Shown: piece after piece, positions 7,124 to 16,952 of the stretch
How the letters are laid out: each line of letters begins with the position of its first letter
Position numbering within the stretch: the first letter of the stretch is position 1
Origin: an uncultured Clostridia bacterium
GTDB lineage: Bacteria; Bacillota; Clostridia; Oscillospirales; Acutalibacteraceae
Length of the DNA: 64,000 bases
NCBI GenBank assembly: GCA_947627135.1
Contig: CANQUV010000007.1
Location: forward strand, 1-64,000
Direction: 5' to 3'
The notes under the pieces: generated by a model
The model's database searches: none
Told to the model about the DNA's origin: nothing
The model's input: the letters and a program-made list of their open reading frames with translations, nothing else
Made by a program: the position numbers and the translations under genes

Positions 7124-9067
7124 ATGATTAATGTTGAATTAAAAGGCGGAGCAGTTAAAGAGTTTGAATTAAATACAACGGCTGCTGAAGTTGCAAAATC
7201 AATAGGTATGGGACTTTATAAATCTTTATGCTGCTGTAAAATAGACGGTCAGGTTTATGATGTAAGAACTCCTTTGACTAAGAATTGCAAACTTGAACTC
7301 TTAACATTTGATGATGTAAACGGCAAAAAAGCATTTTGGCATACAGCGTCTCATGTATTAGCGCAGGCTGTAAAACGCTTATATCCAAATGCAAAATGTG
7401 CCATAGGACCTGCTGTGGATAACGGCTTTTACTATGATTTTGACGTTGAAAAGCCGTTTACAACAGAGGATTTGGAAAAAATTCAAAATGAAATGAAGAA
7501 AATAGTAAAAGAGGGGTTGGAGCTTGAAAGATTTGAACTTGAACCGGAAAAGGCGATAGAACTTCTTGAAGGTATTAATGAACCTTATAAAGTAGAGTTG
7601 GTAAAAGAGCATTCAGGTAAGGGAGAAAATATAAGTTTTTATAAACAAGGTGAATTTACAGACCTTTGTGCAGGTCCGCACCTTATGAATGTATCTGTAA
7701 TTAAGGCAATTGCATTAACAAACTGCACAGGTGCTTATTGGAGAGGAGACGCTAAAAATGCACAGTTGTGCAGAGTTTACGGAGTAGCATTTCCGAAAGC
7801 GTCAATGCTTGAAGAGCACTTGAAGGCTCTTGAAGAGGCAAGAAGCCGAGACCACAATAAACTTGGAAGAGAGTTGGAACTATTTACAACATCAGATTTA
7901 ATAGGACAGGGACTGCCGATTCTGTTGCCGAAAGGGGCAAGAGTTATTCAGCTTTTACAGCGTTTTGTTGAAGATGAAGAGCAGAAAAGAGGCTGGCTTT
8001 TGACAAAAACACCGTTTATGGCAAAAAGCGATTTGTATAAAGTCAGCGGACATTGGGATCATTATAAGGACGGAATGTTTGTTTTGGGTGATGAAGAAAA
8101 AGACAGCGAAGTTTTTGCACTTCGACCAATGACATGTCCGTTTCAATATCAGGCATATTTAAACCGTCAGCGTTCATATAGAGATTTGCCTTTAAGATAC
8201 AATGAAACCTCAACCCTGTTCAGAAATGAAGCAAGCGGAGAAATGCACGGACTTATCCGAGTTCGACAGTTTACAATATCAGAGGGGCACTTAATGTGTA
8301 CTCCCGAACAGCTTGAGGATGAGTTTAGAGGATGTCTGGAACTAGCAATTTATATGCTTAAAACAGTTGGCTTGTATGAAGATGTATCATACCGTTTTTC
8401 ACAGTGGGACCCTGAAGATAAGGATAAATATATAGGAACGCCTGAACAGTGGGAAGAAGCACAGGGAACAATGAAAAAAATTCTTGACCATCTGGAAATT
8501 CCTTATGAAATAGGGATCGGAGAAGCTGCTTTTTACGGACCAAAGCTTGATATTCAAATAAAAAATGTATTCGGTAAGGAGGATACTCTTATTACGCTCC
8601 AAATTGACCAGTTGTTATCTGAAAAATTCGGAATGGAGTATGTTGATAAAGATGGTAAAAAGAAAAATCCTTATATTATTCATAGAACATCAATAGGTTG
8701 TTATGAGAGAACTCTTGCACTTCTTATTGAAAAATATGCAGGTGCATTTCCAATGTGGCTTGCTCCAATTCAGGTTAAACTGCTTCCAATTGCAGACCGT
8801 CACCTTGATTATATTTATCAGGTTAAGAAAGTACTTGAAGAAAAGGGAATAAGAGTAGAAGTAGATGAGCGTTCAGAAAAAATCGGTTATAAAATTCGTG
8901 AAGCACAGCTTGAAAAAGTACCATATATGATTTTAGTCGGCGATAAAGATATTGAAAACAACTGTATTTCGGTTCGTGCAAGAAAACAGGGGGATTTAGG
9001 AGCTATGAAACTTGAAGAATTCATAGAAAAAGCAGTTGAAGAAATAGAAACAAAAGCAATAAAATAA
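7124..9067 (+). CDS. thrS: Threonyl-tRNA synthetase
   Basis: ThrS charges tRNA-Thr. The protein of 647 residues has the full bacterial layout: TGS domain (1-60), editing domain with HTASHVLAQAVKRLYP, class II catalytic core with RPMTCPFQYQAY, the His-bearing SEGHLMC segment and the IIHRTSIGCYERT motif, and the C-terminal anticodon-binding domain ending near AVEEIETK. The Cys/His/His zinc ligands are present. The start is the ATG at 7124 behind AAAGGAGA; an in-frame start 24 codons earlier lies inside the T-box terminator and is not credible. It is regulated by the T-box leader. The next gene follows 23 bp after the stop. Confidence 0.97.
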   Translation: MINVELKGGAVKEFELNTTAAEVAKSIGMGLYKSLCCCKIDGQVYDVRTPLTKNCKLELLTFDDVNGKKAFWHTASHVLAQAVKRLYPNAKCAIGPAVDNGFYYDFDVEKPFTTEDLEKIQNEMKKIVKEGLELERFELEPEKAIELLEGINEPYKVELVKEHSGKGENISFYKQGEFTDLCAGPHLMNVSVIKAIALTNCTGAYWRGDAKNAQLCRVYGVAFPKASMLEEHLKALEEARSRDHNKLGRELELFTTSDLIGQGLPILLPKGARVIQLLQRFVEDEEQKRGWLLTKTPFMAKSDLYKVSGHWDHYKDGMFVLGDEEKDSEVFALRPMTCPFQYQAYLNRQRSYRDLPLRYNETSTLFRNEASGEMHGLIRVRQFTISEGHLMCTPEQLEDEFRGCLELAIYMLKTVGLYEDVSYRFSQWDPEDKDKYIGTPEQWEEAQGTMKKILDHLEIPYEIGIGEAAFYGPKLDIQIKNVFGKEDTLITLQIDQLLSEKFGMEYVDKDGKKKNPYIIHRTSIGCYERTLALLIEKYAGAFPMWLAPIQVKLLPIADRHLDYIYQVKKVLEEKGIRVEVDERSEKIGYKIREAQLEKVPYMILVGDKDIENNCISVRARKQGDLGAMKLEEFIEKAVEEIETKAIK

Positions 9068-9090
9068 ATTCAGAAAAGGTGAAATAACTC

Positions 9091-9906
9091 TTGGGAAAAT
9101 TCAGTAAAAAAAATAAAAAAAGAAATTTTCACACAAGAAGTAAAAGAAAAACCTTTAATACCAAAAAAAGAAAGAATAATGCCGTAAATATCAGAAGAAT
9201 AGCCATACTGCGTGTAACAGTTATAGTGTTGATTATAGCTGTTACGATTTTAGGTGTTGCTATACCGCTGACAAATTATTTTATAAACAGCAATTCCGGA
9301 GTAGTTTCTTCTGATAATACGGCAGAAGAGCATTTTACAGATGAACAAAAGGAGGAACTTTTACAGATAATCAATAGAACAAATACTCTTGATGAGGATT
9401 ATATGCCAAATCTTGAAGAAATAAATTCAGTAAAAGTTAATAACCTTTTAACAGAAGATTTAAAAGAAATGCTAAAAAAAGCCAAAGACAATGGCATCAA
9501 TATATCAATAGATACAGCTTATGTTTCTTTTGAAGAACAAAAGAATCTGTATGACAAAAAATTTAATTCTATAAAAGAAGAAAATGGATATACAGCCATA
9601 AGAGCAGAATCAGAAACTGTAAAGCTTGTTTCAAAGCCTGGAGAAAGCGAAGCACAAACAGGTTTGATTATAACATTTAAGGATAATGATGAATCTGATT
9701 TTTTAAAGAGCAAAAGTTTTTCATGGCTTAATGAAAATGCGGTAAATTACGGATTTGTACTGCGCTATCCCAAAGATAAAGAAGAAAAAACAATGATGAC
9801 ATATAATCCTAAAGCTTACCGATTTGTTGGAAAAAACAATGCAATACAAATGCGAATTTTAGGTATGTGTTTGGAAGATTATAAGGAATATATGGAACAA
9901 AAATAA
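9091..9906 (+). CDS. VanY-like (M15) protein lacking metal ligands
   Basis: A basic cytoplasmic N-terminus (1-35) is followed by a membrane anchor (about 38-63) and an extracytoplasmic domain (about 85-271) that follows VanY-type D-Ala-D-Ala carboxypeptidases: NENAVNYGFVLRYPKDKE and the closing AYRFVGKNNAIQMRILGMCLEDY are typical. In active members the zinc ligands are His and Asp in SEHQTGLAVD and His in ExWHYR. Here the equivalents are Ala188, Thr195 and Ala242, and the catalytic Glu is Asn239. Hydrolysis is therefore unlikely; it may bind peptidoglycan or act as a regulator. The start is TTG behind AAAGGTG, 23 bp after thrS, so it is probably cotranscribed. Confidence 0.8.
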   Translation: MGKFSKKNKKRNFHTRSKRKTFNTKKRKNNAVNIRRIAILRVTVIVLIIAVTILGVAIPLTNYFINSNSGVVSSDNTAEEHFTDEQKEELLQIINRTNTLDEDYMPNLEEINSVKVNNLLTEDLKEMLKKAKDNGINISIDTAYVSFEEQKNLYDKKFNSIKEENGYTAIRAESETVKLVSKPGESEAQTGLIITFKDNDESDFLKSKSFSWLNENAVNYGFVLRYPKDKEEKTMMTYNPKAYRFVGKNNAIQMRILGMCLEDYKEYMEQK

Positions 9907-9910
9907 AGCA

Positions 9911-10371
9911 GCCGGTGGGCTGTTTCTTCGAGCAGACAGAAACATATAACAATATTCTTTTTTGCCCGACTTTTGCCGAGCAGTTTAATATAAAGTAAGC
10001 AAATAGCCGGTGGGCTGTTTCTTCGAGCAGATAGCAACATATAACAATATTCTTTCTTGCCCGACTTTTTCTGAGCATTTTAATATAAAGTAAGCAAATA
10101 GCCGGTGGGCTGTTTCTTCGAGCAGATAGCAACATATAACAATATTCTTTCTTGCCCGACTTTTTCTGAGCAGTTTAATATAAAGTAAGCAAATAGCCGG
10201 TGGGCTGTTTCTTCGAGCAGACAGCAACATATAACAATATTCTTTCTTGCCCGACTTTTTCTGAGCAGTTTAATATAAAGTAAGCAAATAGCCGGTGGGC
10301 TGTTTCTTCGAGCAGACAGCAACATATAACAATATTCTTTCTTGCCTGACTTTTGCCGAGCAGTTTAATAT
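9911..10371 (+). repeat. Tandem array, five 95-bp units
   Basis: Units begin with GCCGGTGGGCTGTTTCTTCG at 9911, 10006, 10101, 10196 and 10291, exactly 95 bp apart; the last unit is cut short at about 10371. Units differ at only a few sites (for example ACAG/ATAG, TTTGCCGAG/TTTTCTGAG). There is no variable spacer. The array starts five bases after the stop of the VanY-like gene and ends before the rpmE promoter. The minus strand is open in several frames because the unit lacks stops, but a 95-bp period shifts frame every unit, so coding is unlikely. It is related to the array at 39060-39598, which lies in the opposite orientation. Confidence 0.95.
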
Positions 10372-10407
10372 CTTTTTCAAAAAAATTAAATAAAAATATA
10401 AAAATAC

Positions 10408-10436
10408 TTGATTTTTTAATTTGAATGTAGTATAAT
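10408..10436 (+). promoter_or_regulatory. rpmE promoter
   Basis: TTGATT at 10408-10413 and TATAAT at 10431-10436 with 17-bp spacing, 40 bases before the rpmE start. Confidence 0.7.
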
Positions 10437-10476
10437 TCTAATGTTAATGTGATTTTAATCCAAAGAGGTGAATATA

Positions 10477-10680
10477 ATGAAAGAAAATATCCATCCAAAT
10501 TATGAGCAGACAACTATTACTTGTGCTTGCGGTAATGTAATTGAAACTGGTTCAACAAAGAAAGATATCCGTGTTGAAATATGCTCAAAATGTCATCCTT
10601 TCTTTACAGGAAAGCAAAAGCTTGTTGATACAGGCGGACGAGTTGACAGATTCAAAAAGCGTTTCGGTATGGACAAATAA
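10477..10680 (+). CDS. rpmE: 50S ribosomal protein L31, zinc-binding form
   Basis: L31 bridges the ribosomal subunits. The 67-residue protein opens [19 protein letters not shown] and carries the four zinc-binding Cys of the C+ form (CACG near residues 16-18 and CSKC near 35-38), so this cell keeps the zinc-dependent version. The ATG at 10477 sits behind AAGAGGTG; an in-frame GTG three codons earlier overlaps the ribosome site and is unlikely. The gene is monocistronic with its own promoter and a terminator at 10699. Confidence 0.97.
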   Translation: MKENIHPNYEQTTITCACGNVIETGSTKKDIRVEICSKCHPFFTGKQKLVDTGGRVDRFKKRFGMDK

Positions 10681-10698
10681 TTATATCGTAATTGTCAG

Positions 10699-10727
10699 GC
10701 GGCACAGTTATATGTGCCGCTCTTTTT
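10699..10727 (+). terminator. rpmE terminator
   Basis: An 8-bp stem GCGGCACA/TGTGCCGC (10699-10706 with 10713-10720) is followed by TCTTTTT. Confidence 0.85.
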
Positions 10728-10744
10728 GTATAGGAGGTTTATCG

Positions 10745-11374
10745 TTGCAGGATTTTTATAAAACGGTTTTAAATGAAGCACAGGATGAATTTTATGAAAA
10801 ACGTTCTCGGTTTATAGGATATTGCAAACCGGTAAAAACAGAGCAGGAAGCAATTGATTTTATACATTCAAAACGAAGCGTTCATTGGGACGCAACACAT
10901 AATGTGTATGCTTATATTATAAAAGACGGCAATATTCAGCGTTATAGTGATGACGGTGAGCCTCAAGGTACGGCAGGCGTACCGGTACTCGATGTTATAA
11001 AAAAGAATAATGTAGTAGATTGCGTTGTGGTAGTAACAAGATACTTTGGCGGAATACTTTTGGGAGGCGGAGGTCTTGTAAGAGCATATTCTCATAGCGC
11101 AAAAATAGCACTTAACGCCGGAAAAATAATAATAATGGAAACTTGCTATTGTTGCAGTGTGAGAATATCTTATAATCAATACGGAAAAGTAAGTACGTTG
11201 ATTATTCAAACAGAAGGAGTAATCGACGACACTTTTTTTACGGATAATGTAAAAATTAATTTTCACATTTCAAAATTAAACTTAAATTTATTGCAAAAAA
11301 AACTGAACGATGCAACCAGCGGAGAAATAATTGCTGAAGTTTTAGAAGAAAAATACTTTATTAAAGAGGAATAA
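10745..11374 (+). CDS. yigZ: YigZ/IMPACT family protein
   Basis: Members of the YigZ (UPF0029/IMPACT) family are small two-domain proteins whose bacterial role is not settled. The 209-residue protein contains the signature region YSDDGEPQGTAGVPVLDVI and VVVVTRYFGGILLGGGGLVRAY, then the C-terminal DUF1949-like half. The start is TTG at 10745 with an ideal ribosome site (AGGAGG, seven bases upstream); the open frame extends further upstream but only through rpmE and its terminator. It follows the rpmE terminator, so it probably has its own weak promoter or depends on readthrough. Confidence 0.93.
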   Translation: MQDFYKTVLNEAQDEFYEKRSRFIGYCKPVKTEQEAIDFIHSKRSVHWDATHNVYAYIIKDGNIQRYSDDGEPQGTAGVPVLDVIKKNNVVDCVVVVTRYFGGILLGGGGLVRAYSHSAKIALNAGKIIIMETCYCCSVRISYNQYGKVSTLIIQTEGVIDDTFFTDNVKINFHISKLNLNLLQKKLNDATSGEIIAEVLEEKYFIKEE

Positions 11375-11563
11375 ACAAATAAAGAGAGATAAATAATTAC
11401 AGAAAAATAAACATTATTTTTTACAAAAAACAGGTAAATCTTTTAAAATTTTAAAAATTAAATGGAAATTTAAAAAATTAAAAGGAAAATGAAATTTTTT
11501 TGCGTATATAGTTTACAGATTATACTAATCACAACTGTATATTAAATAAGGGGGGGGACAACT

Positions 11564-13330
11564 ATGGCTTTACCGGAAAGTTTTATACAAGAATTAAAGC
11601 TGCGAAATGATATAACAGATGTTGCGTCCTCTTATGTAAATTTAAAGCGCAGAGGAAGGAATATGGTGGGGTTGTGTCCTTTTCACGGTGAAAAAACACC
11701 ATCATTTAATATTTATACCGAAAACGGTTCATTTTACTGTTTCGGATGTGGTATAGGCGGAGATGTAATTACATTTATAATGAAGATAGAAAATCTTGAT
11801 TATATAGATGCAGTTAAGTTTTTAGCACAGCGTGCAGGAATGAATATGCCTGAAAATACATACGATGACAGTATGTCAGCATTAAGAAATAAAATTTATG
11901 AGGCAAACCGTCAGGCAGCACGCTATTACTTTAAAATGCTCCATACAGCGCAGGGAATAAATGCGATGAATTATTTGCGAGGCAGAGCGTTAAGTGAAAA
12001 AACCATAAGACATTTCGGCTTGGGATTTGCACCGGAACAGAGAAATTCACTTTGTAATCATTTAAAATCTTTAGGTTTTAAAGATTCAGAGATAGTTGCG
12101 GCAAACCTTGCTTTTAAAAGTAAAAACGGCTACGGCATATACGACAGATTTTCAAACAGAGTAATGTTTCCCATTATAGATTTAAGAGGTAATGTAATTG
12201 CATTCGGCGGCAGGATAATGACTGATGAAAAGCCAAAGTATCTTAATACATCAGATACACCTGTTTTTAAAAAGAGTGCTAATCTATTTTCTTTGAATAA
12301 TGCTAAAAACACAGGTAAAAGAACACTCATATTGTGTGAAGGATATATGGATGTTATTGCCGTAAATCAGGCAGGCTTTGAAAATGCGGTTGCAACCTTG
12401 GGTACAGCGCTGACAAACGAGCAGGCTATGCTTATGAAGCGTTATGCAGACGAGGTAATAATTTGTTATGATGCAGATGAAGCCGGTCAGAAAGCAACTC
12501 AAAGGGCAATTCAGATATTAAGAAATGCAGGTCTTTTAATAAGAGTATTAATAATTCCCAACGGCAAAGACCCAGATGAATTTATAAGAAATAAAGGAAA
12601 AAACGGACCGGTAGCATTTGCGAATATTCTTGAACAAAGTGGAAATGATGTAGAATATCGTTTTGCAAAGCTAAAAACAATTTACGATTTAAGAACATCA
12701 GAAGGAAAAATCAATTTTCTTACTGAAGCGGTTAAAATCTTATCAACTCTGGATAATTCCATTGAACAGGATGTTTATGTATCAAAGCTTTCAAAAGAAG
12801 CGGAGGTTTCAAAAGAAGCAGTGCTTACGCAGCTTCAAAGGGTAAATTTTAAAAAAAACAAAGAAAATGCAAAAAAAGAATTCAGACAACTGCAAACAAA
12901 TTTAAACGGCAGAGATGATAAAATAAACAACCAGCATTATCAAAAGCCACGCAGTACAGCAGCAGAAGAAGCGTTAATAGCTTATCTGGTTAATAATCCG
13001 GATAAAGGAGAAAAAATCAGCAAAAAGATTTCTTCTGATAATTTTCAGACGGATTTTAACAGAAAACTTTATGAATATTTCCAACAAAGAATTAAAAACT
13101 CGCTGGATCCAATGCTTAATGTCTCAGGAGATTTTTCATCGGAAGAAGCGTCAAAAATTATACAAATTATTTCATCTTATTCAAAATCTGTATCAACTGA
13201 ACAGGCTATGAACGAATACATCAATACAATAAATGAAGAAAGTCGAAAATTAAGCAAAAATGAAATAGAACAAGCATCCGAAACAGAGCTTTTGGAATAT
13301 ATAAAAAATTTAAAGGATAAACATAAATGA
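11564..13330 (+). CDS. dnaG: DNA primase
   Basis: DnaG makes RNA primers at the replication fork. The 588-residue protein has the CHC2 zinc finger (LCPFHGEKTPSF then YCFGCGIGGD), the primase core, the Toprim domain (LILCEGYMDVIA with VIICYDADEAG, which holds the metal-binding acidic residues) and a C-terminal DnaB-interacting region. The ATG is preceded by an unbroken run of eight G (11550-11557) that serves as the ribosome site. rpoD starts 16 bp downstream, the standard Firmicutes dnaG-rpoD macromolecular synthesis unit. A 190-bp A+T-rich gap upstream probably holds the promoter. Confidence 0.97.
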   Translation: MALPESFIQELKLRNDITDVASSYVNLKRRGRNMVGLCPFHGEKTPSFNIYTENGSFYCFGCGIGGDVITFIMKIENLDYIDAVKFLAQRAGMNMPENTYDDSMSALRNKIYEANRQAARYYFKMLHTAQGINAMNYLRGRALSEKTIRHFGLGFAPEQRNSLCNHLKSLGFKDSEIVAANLAFKSKNGYGIYDRFSNRVMFPIIDLRGNVIAFGGRIMTDEKPKYLNTSDTPVFKKSANLFSLNNAKNTGKRTLILCEGYMDVIAVNQAGFENAVATLGTALTNEQAMLMKRYADEVIICYDADEAGQKATQRAIQILRNAGLLIRVLIIPNGKDPDEFIRNKGKNGPVAFANILEQSGNDVEYRFAKLKTIYDLRTSEGKINFLTEAVKILSTLDNSIEQDVYVSKLSKEAEVSKEAVLTQLQRVNFKKNKENAKKEFRQLQTNLNGRDDKINNQHYQKPRSTAAEEALIAYLVNNPDKGEKISKKISSDNFQTDFNRKLYEYFQQRIKNSLDPMLNVSGDFSSEEASKIIQIISSYSKSVSTEQAMNEYINTINEESRKLSKNEIEQASETELLEYIKNLKDKHK

Positions 13331-13345
13331 TAAGGAGAAAAAGGT

Positions 13346-14437
13346 ATGGCAGCACCACAGGATAAGAAAACAGTGATCAGAGAGCTGACGGAATTAGGAA
13401 AACAAAAAGGAAATCTGACAAATCAGGATATTTTGGACGCAATCGGTGAGATCGATTTTGAACCCGAACAGTTAGAAAAGCTTTATGATAATTTAGAATC
13501 ACAGGGTATTGAAATTGTAGAAGAATTAGATGATGTTAAGCTTGACGATTTAAGCGTTGAAATTACAGGAGAAAAAGATGGAAACTCTGCGGATTATGTA
13601 GAAAGTGTAGCAATTGATGACCCTGTAAAGGTATATCTTAAAGAAATCGGACGGGTGCCGCTTTTAACCCCTGATGAAGAAATTGAACTTGCAATAAAAA
13701 TTAAAGACGGAAATATAGAGGCAAAAAAGCGTTTATCTGAAGCAAACTTAAGACTTGTAGTAAGTATAGCAAAGCGCTACTTAGGCAGAGGAATGCAGTT
13801 TTTGGATTTAATTCAGGAAGGAAATTTAGGTCTCATAAAAGCAGTAGAAAAGTTTGATTATACAAAAGGCTTTAAGTTTTCAACCTATGCAACATGGTGG
13901 ATAAGACAAGCCATAACCCGTGCAATAGCAGATCAGGCAAGAACTATTCGAATTCCGGTTCACATGGTAGAAACGATCAATAAGGTAAAAAAAGTATCCA
14001 GTCAACTGCTTCACCAGAACGGTCACGAACCCAGCGCAGAGGAAATTTCAGAAGAAATTGATATGCCGGTTGAAAAAGTTCGAGAGATTATGCGTGTTGC
14101 ACAGGAACCCGTTTCTCTTGAAACACCGATCGGAGAAGAAGAAGACAGCCATTTAGGTGATTTTATCCCCGATAATGACGCTCCTGCTCCGGCAGACGCT
14201 GCTTCACATACAATGTTAAGAGAGCAGCTTTCAGATGTGTTGGATACTTTAACTCCCAGAGAAGAAAAAGTATTAAGACTTCGTTTCGGACTTGAGGACG
14301 GCAGAAGCCGTACTCTTGAAGAAGTAGGTAAGGAATTTAATGTAACGAGAGAAAGAATAAGACAGATTGAAGCAAAGGCTTTAAGAAAATTAAGACATCC
14401 TTCACGAAGTAAAAAACTTAAAGATTTTCTTGATTAA
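13346..14437 (+). CDS. rpoD: Primary RNA polymerase sigma factor SigA
   Basis: This is the housekeeping sigma factor, 363 residues. It has a short region 1.1, region 1.2 ([16 protein letters not shown]), the region 2 core including [20 protein letters not shown] and [17 protein letters not shown] for -10 recognition and melting, region 3, and region 4.2 ([20 protein letters not shown]) for -35 binding. The ribosome site is AAGGAGAA. It is cotranscribed with dnaG upstream. The next gene starts 28 bp later, so transcription may continue into the metallopeptidase gene. Confidence 0.97.
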   Translation: MAAPQDKKTVIRELTELGKQKGNLTNQDILDAIGEIDFEPEQLEKLYDNLESQGIEIVEELDDVKLDDLSVEITGEKDGNSADYVESVAIDDPVKVYLKEIGRVPLLTPDEEIELAIKIKDGNIEAKKRLSEANLRLVVSIAKRYLGRGMQFLDLIQEGNLGLIKAVEKFDYTKGFKFSTYATWWIRQAITRAIADQARTIRIPVHMVETINKVKKVSSQLLHQNGHEPSAEEISEEIDMPVEKVREIMRVAQEPVSLETPIGEEEDSHLGDFIPDNDAPAPADAASHTMLREQLSDVLDTLTPREEKVLRLRFGLEDGRSRTLEEVGKEFNVTRERIRQIEAKALRKLRHPSRSKKLKDFLD

Positions 14438-14465
14438 TATATAACTTGTGAAAGCAGGCGGTAAG

Positions 14466-14846
14466 GTGCTTACATTTGAAGAATGCGGAGAAATGCTTGA
14501 CGATATTGTAGATGAAATGCCCAGGGAGCTGTTTCGTGACTTAAACGGAGGCGTAATTTTGCTGCCGCAGGCAAAAATACATCCGGCGGCAGTAGATAAC
14601 GATTTGTATATATTAGGTGAATACAGGAGGGATAATTTAGGCAAATACATAGTGATATTTTTCGGAAGCGTTTTAAAAATTTACGGAAATCTGCCTAAAG
14701 ATAAAATAAAATATCATCTTACAAAAATAATGCACCATGAAGTTCGCCATCATAATGAATATTTGGCAGGCTGCGAGGATTTGGTAATTTACGATAAACA
14801 GCAGATAAATTCATATTTGAAAAGAAAACAGGGAAAATCTGAATAA
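14466..14846 (+). CDS. Small zincin-type metallopeptidase
   Basis: The 126-residue protein matches the small 'metallopeptidase family protein' group (minimal zincin fold). The zinc motif HEVRHHNEYLAG is near the end, and the family blocks ELFRDLNGGVILLP and DNDLYILGEYRRDNLGKYIV are present. Its substrate is unknown. I chose the GTG at 14466 (ribosome site AGGCGG, family-like N-terminus MLTFEE) over another GTG six codons upstream. It lies directly after rpoD with no terminator between them and may be the third gene of that unit. Confidence 0.8.
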   Translation: MLTFEECGEMLDDIVDEMPRELFRDLNGGVILLPQAKIHPAAVDNDLYILGEYRRDNLGKYIVIFFGSVLKIYGNLPKDKIKYHLTKIMHHEVRHHNEYLAGCEDLVIYDKQQINSYLKRKQGKSE

Positions 14847-14895
14847 CTTAAATTGGATTTACCGGGAAAAAAGTTTTATTGTTTTTTAAAATTCG

Positions 14896-14973
14896 TTGGT
14901 AATAAAACATCTTGCCGACATATATAACAATGAAATTGTCAGTTACACTAATAAAGATATTGCTGTTATGTAA
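14896..14973 (+). pseudogene. Possible IS3-type transposase remnant
   Basis: An open stretch of about 25 codons reads HLADIYNNEIVSYTNKDIAVM before a stop. It resembles the segment around the second catalytic Asp of IS3-family transposases (LDxYNxEIVSY). No start, ends or inverted repeats remain. The remainder of the gap 14847-15007 shows nothing else. Confidence 0.25.
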
Positions 14974-15007
14974 AAGTTAAAGATAATCTTTTTGCAAAAA
15001 TATTATA

Positions 15008-15037
15008 AGAGGTCACAGTGTTTTACTGCGACCTCTT
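15008..15037 (-). terminator. Terminator of LysM gene
   Basis: A 12-bp stem with one mismatch (15008-15019 with 15025-15037) immediately downstream of the minus-strand LysM gene. The T-tract on that side is short. Confidence 0.55.
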
Positions 15038-15040
15038 TCC

Positions 15041-15349
15041 TTATGCAATATTCAAAATTTGTCCGGGATAAATTGTATTTGGATTTTGTAAGTTGTTCAA
15101 AGCTAAAAGATTTTCAACGGTGGTTCCGTATCTTTGAGCAATAGTCCATAGAGAGTCACCCGGTCTTACAACATAGGTGTTGATAGGTGTTTCGTCATCA
15201 ACAGGTATTATAAGTGTTTGACCTACATAAATTTTATTAGCGTCTTTAATGTTGTTGTATCTTAAAATATTGCCCACTGTTGTTCCGAAAAACTGTGCAA
15301 TTCCAAAAAGTGTATTGCCGGGTCTGACAGTATAAGAAACAGTTTCCAT
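15041..15349 (-). CDS. Protein of two LysM domains
   Basis: The 102-residue protein consists almost wholly of two LysM modules (residues about 5-48 and 57-101), each with the typical pattern YTVRPGNTLFGIAQFFGTTV / YVVRPGDSLWTIAQRYGTTV and an NxxxxxxxIYxGQ ending. LysM binds N-acetylglucosamine polymers such as peptidoglycan. There is no signal peptide or membrane segment, so it may act inside the mother cell, for example at the spore surface, or leave by another route. Both roles are inferred. A strong ribosome site (AAGGAGG) precedes the ATG. It is divergent from eno. Confidence 0.9.
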   Translation of the reverse strand: METVSYTVRPGNTLFGIAQFFGTTVGNILRYNNIKDANKIYVGQTLIIPVDDETPINTYVVRPGDSLWTIAQRYGTTVENLLALNNLQNPNTIYPGQILNIA

Positions 15350-15442
15350 TTTTAAAACCTCCTTAGTTTTTCACCTGTTAATAATATATACATTAAATCA
15401 AAAATGGTGAATATTTATACTTTTATTTTCCAATAATAATAA

Positions 15443-16720
<1,278 letters not shown>

Positions 16721-16730
16721 ATTAGAGTTA

Positions 16731-16767
16731 AATTCGCCCTGAACCAAGGATTTAGGGCGAATTTTGT
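16731..16767 (+). terminator. eno terminator
   Basis: A 10-bp stem AATTCGCCCT/AGGGCGAATT (16731-16740 with 16754-16763) followed by TTTTG. The remaining gap to 16952 shows no other gene. Confidence 0.85.
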
Positions 16768-16952
16768 ATATGTTTTAAAAAAGCAGAAAAGAAGAAGGAG
16801 CTTGCTTGTGCAATATACACATATTTCGGCTTGTTTTTTCTACATACAAAAATTTGTTATGACAATTTTTATTCTTTAAAAGCAACATAAAATCAGATGA
16901 AACATGTTACAATTAAGAAAATAAACCCATTATGTCTTTTGGAGGCAATAAA

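Noticed and set aside
9911-10371. CRISPR array
   Set aside because: Units are identical along their entire length with no variable spacers, and no cas genes are present in the window.
9809-10513. Overlapping minus-strand open frames through the 95-bp repeat array
   Set aside because: They arise because the unit lacks stops in several frames; the 95-bp period shifts frame each unit and no ribosome site is present.
10541-10744. N-terminal extension of the YigZ protein
   Set aside because: It reads through rpmE and its terminator in another frame; TTG at 10745 has an ideal ribosome site.
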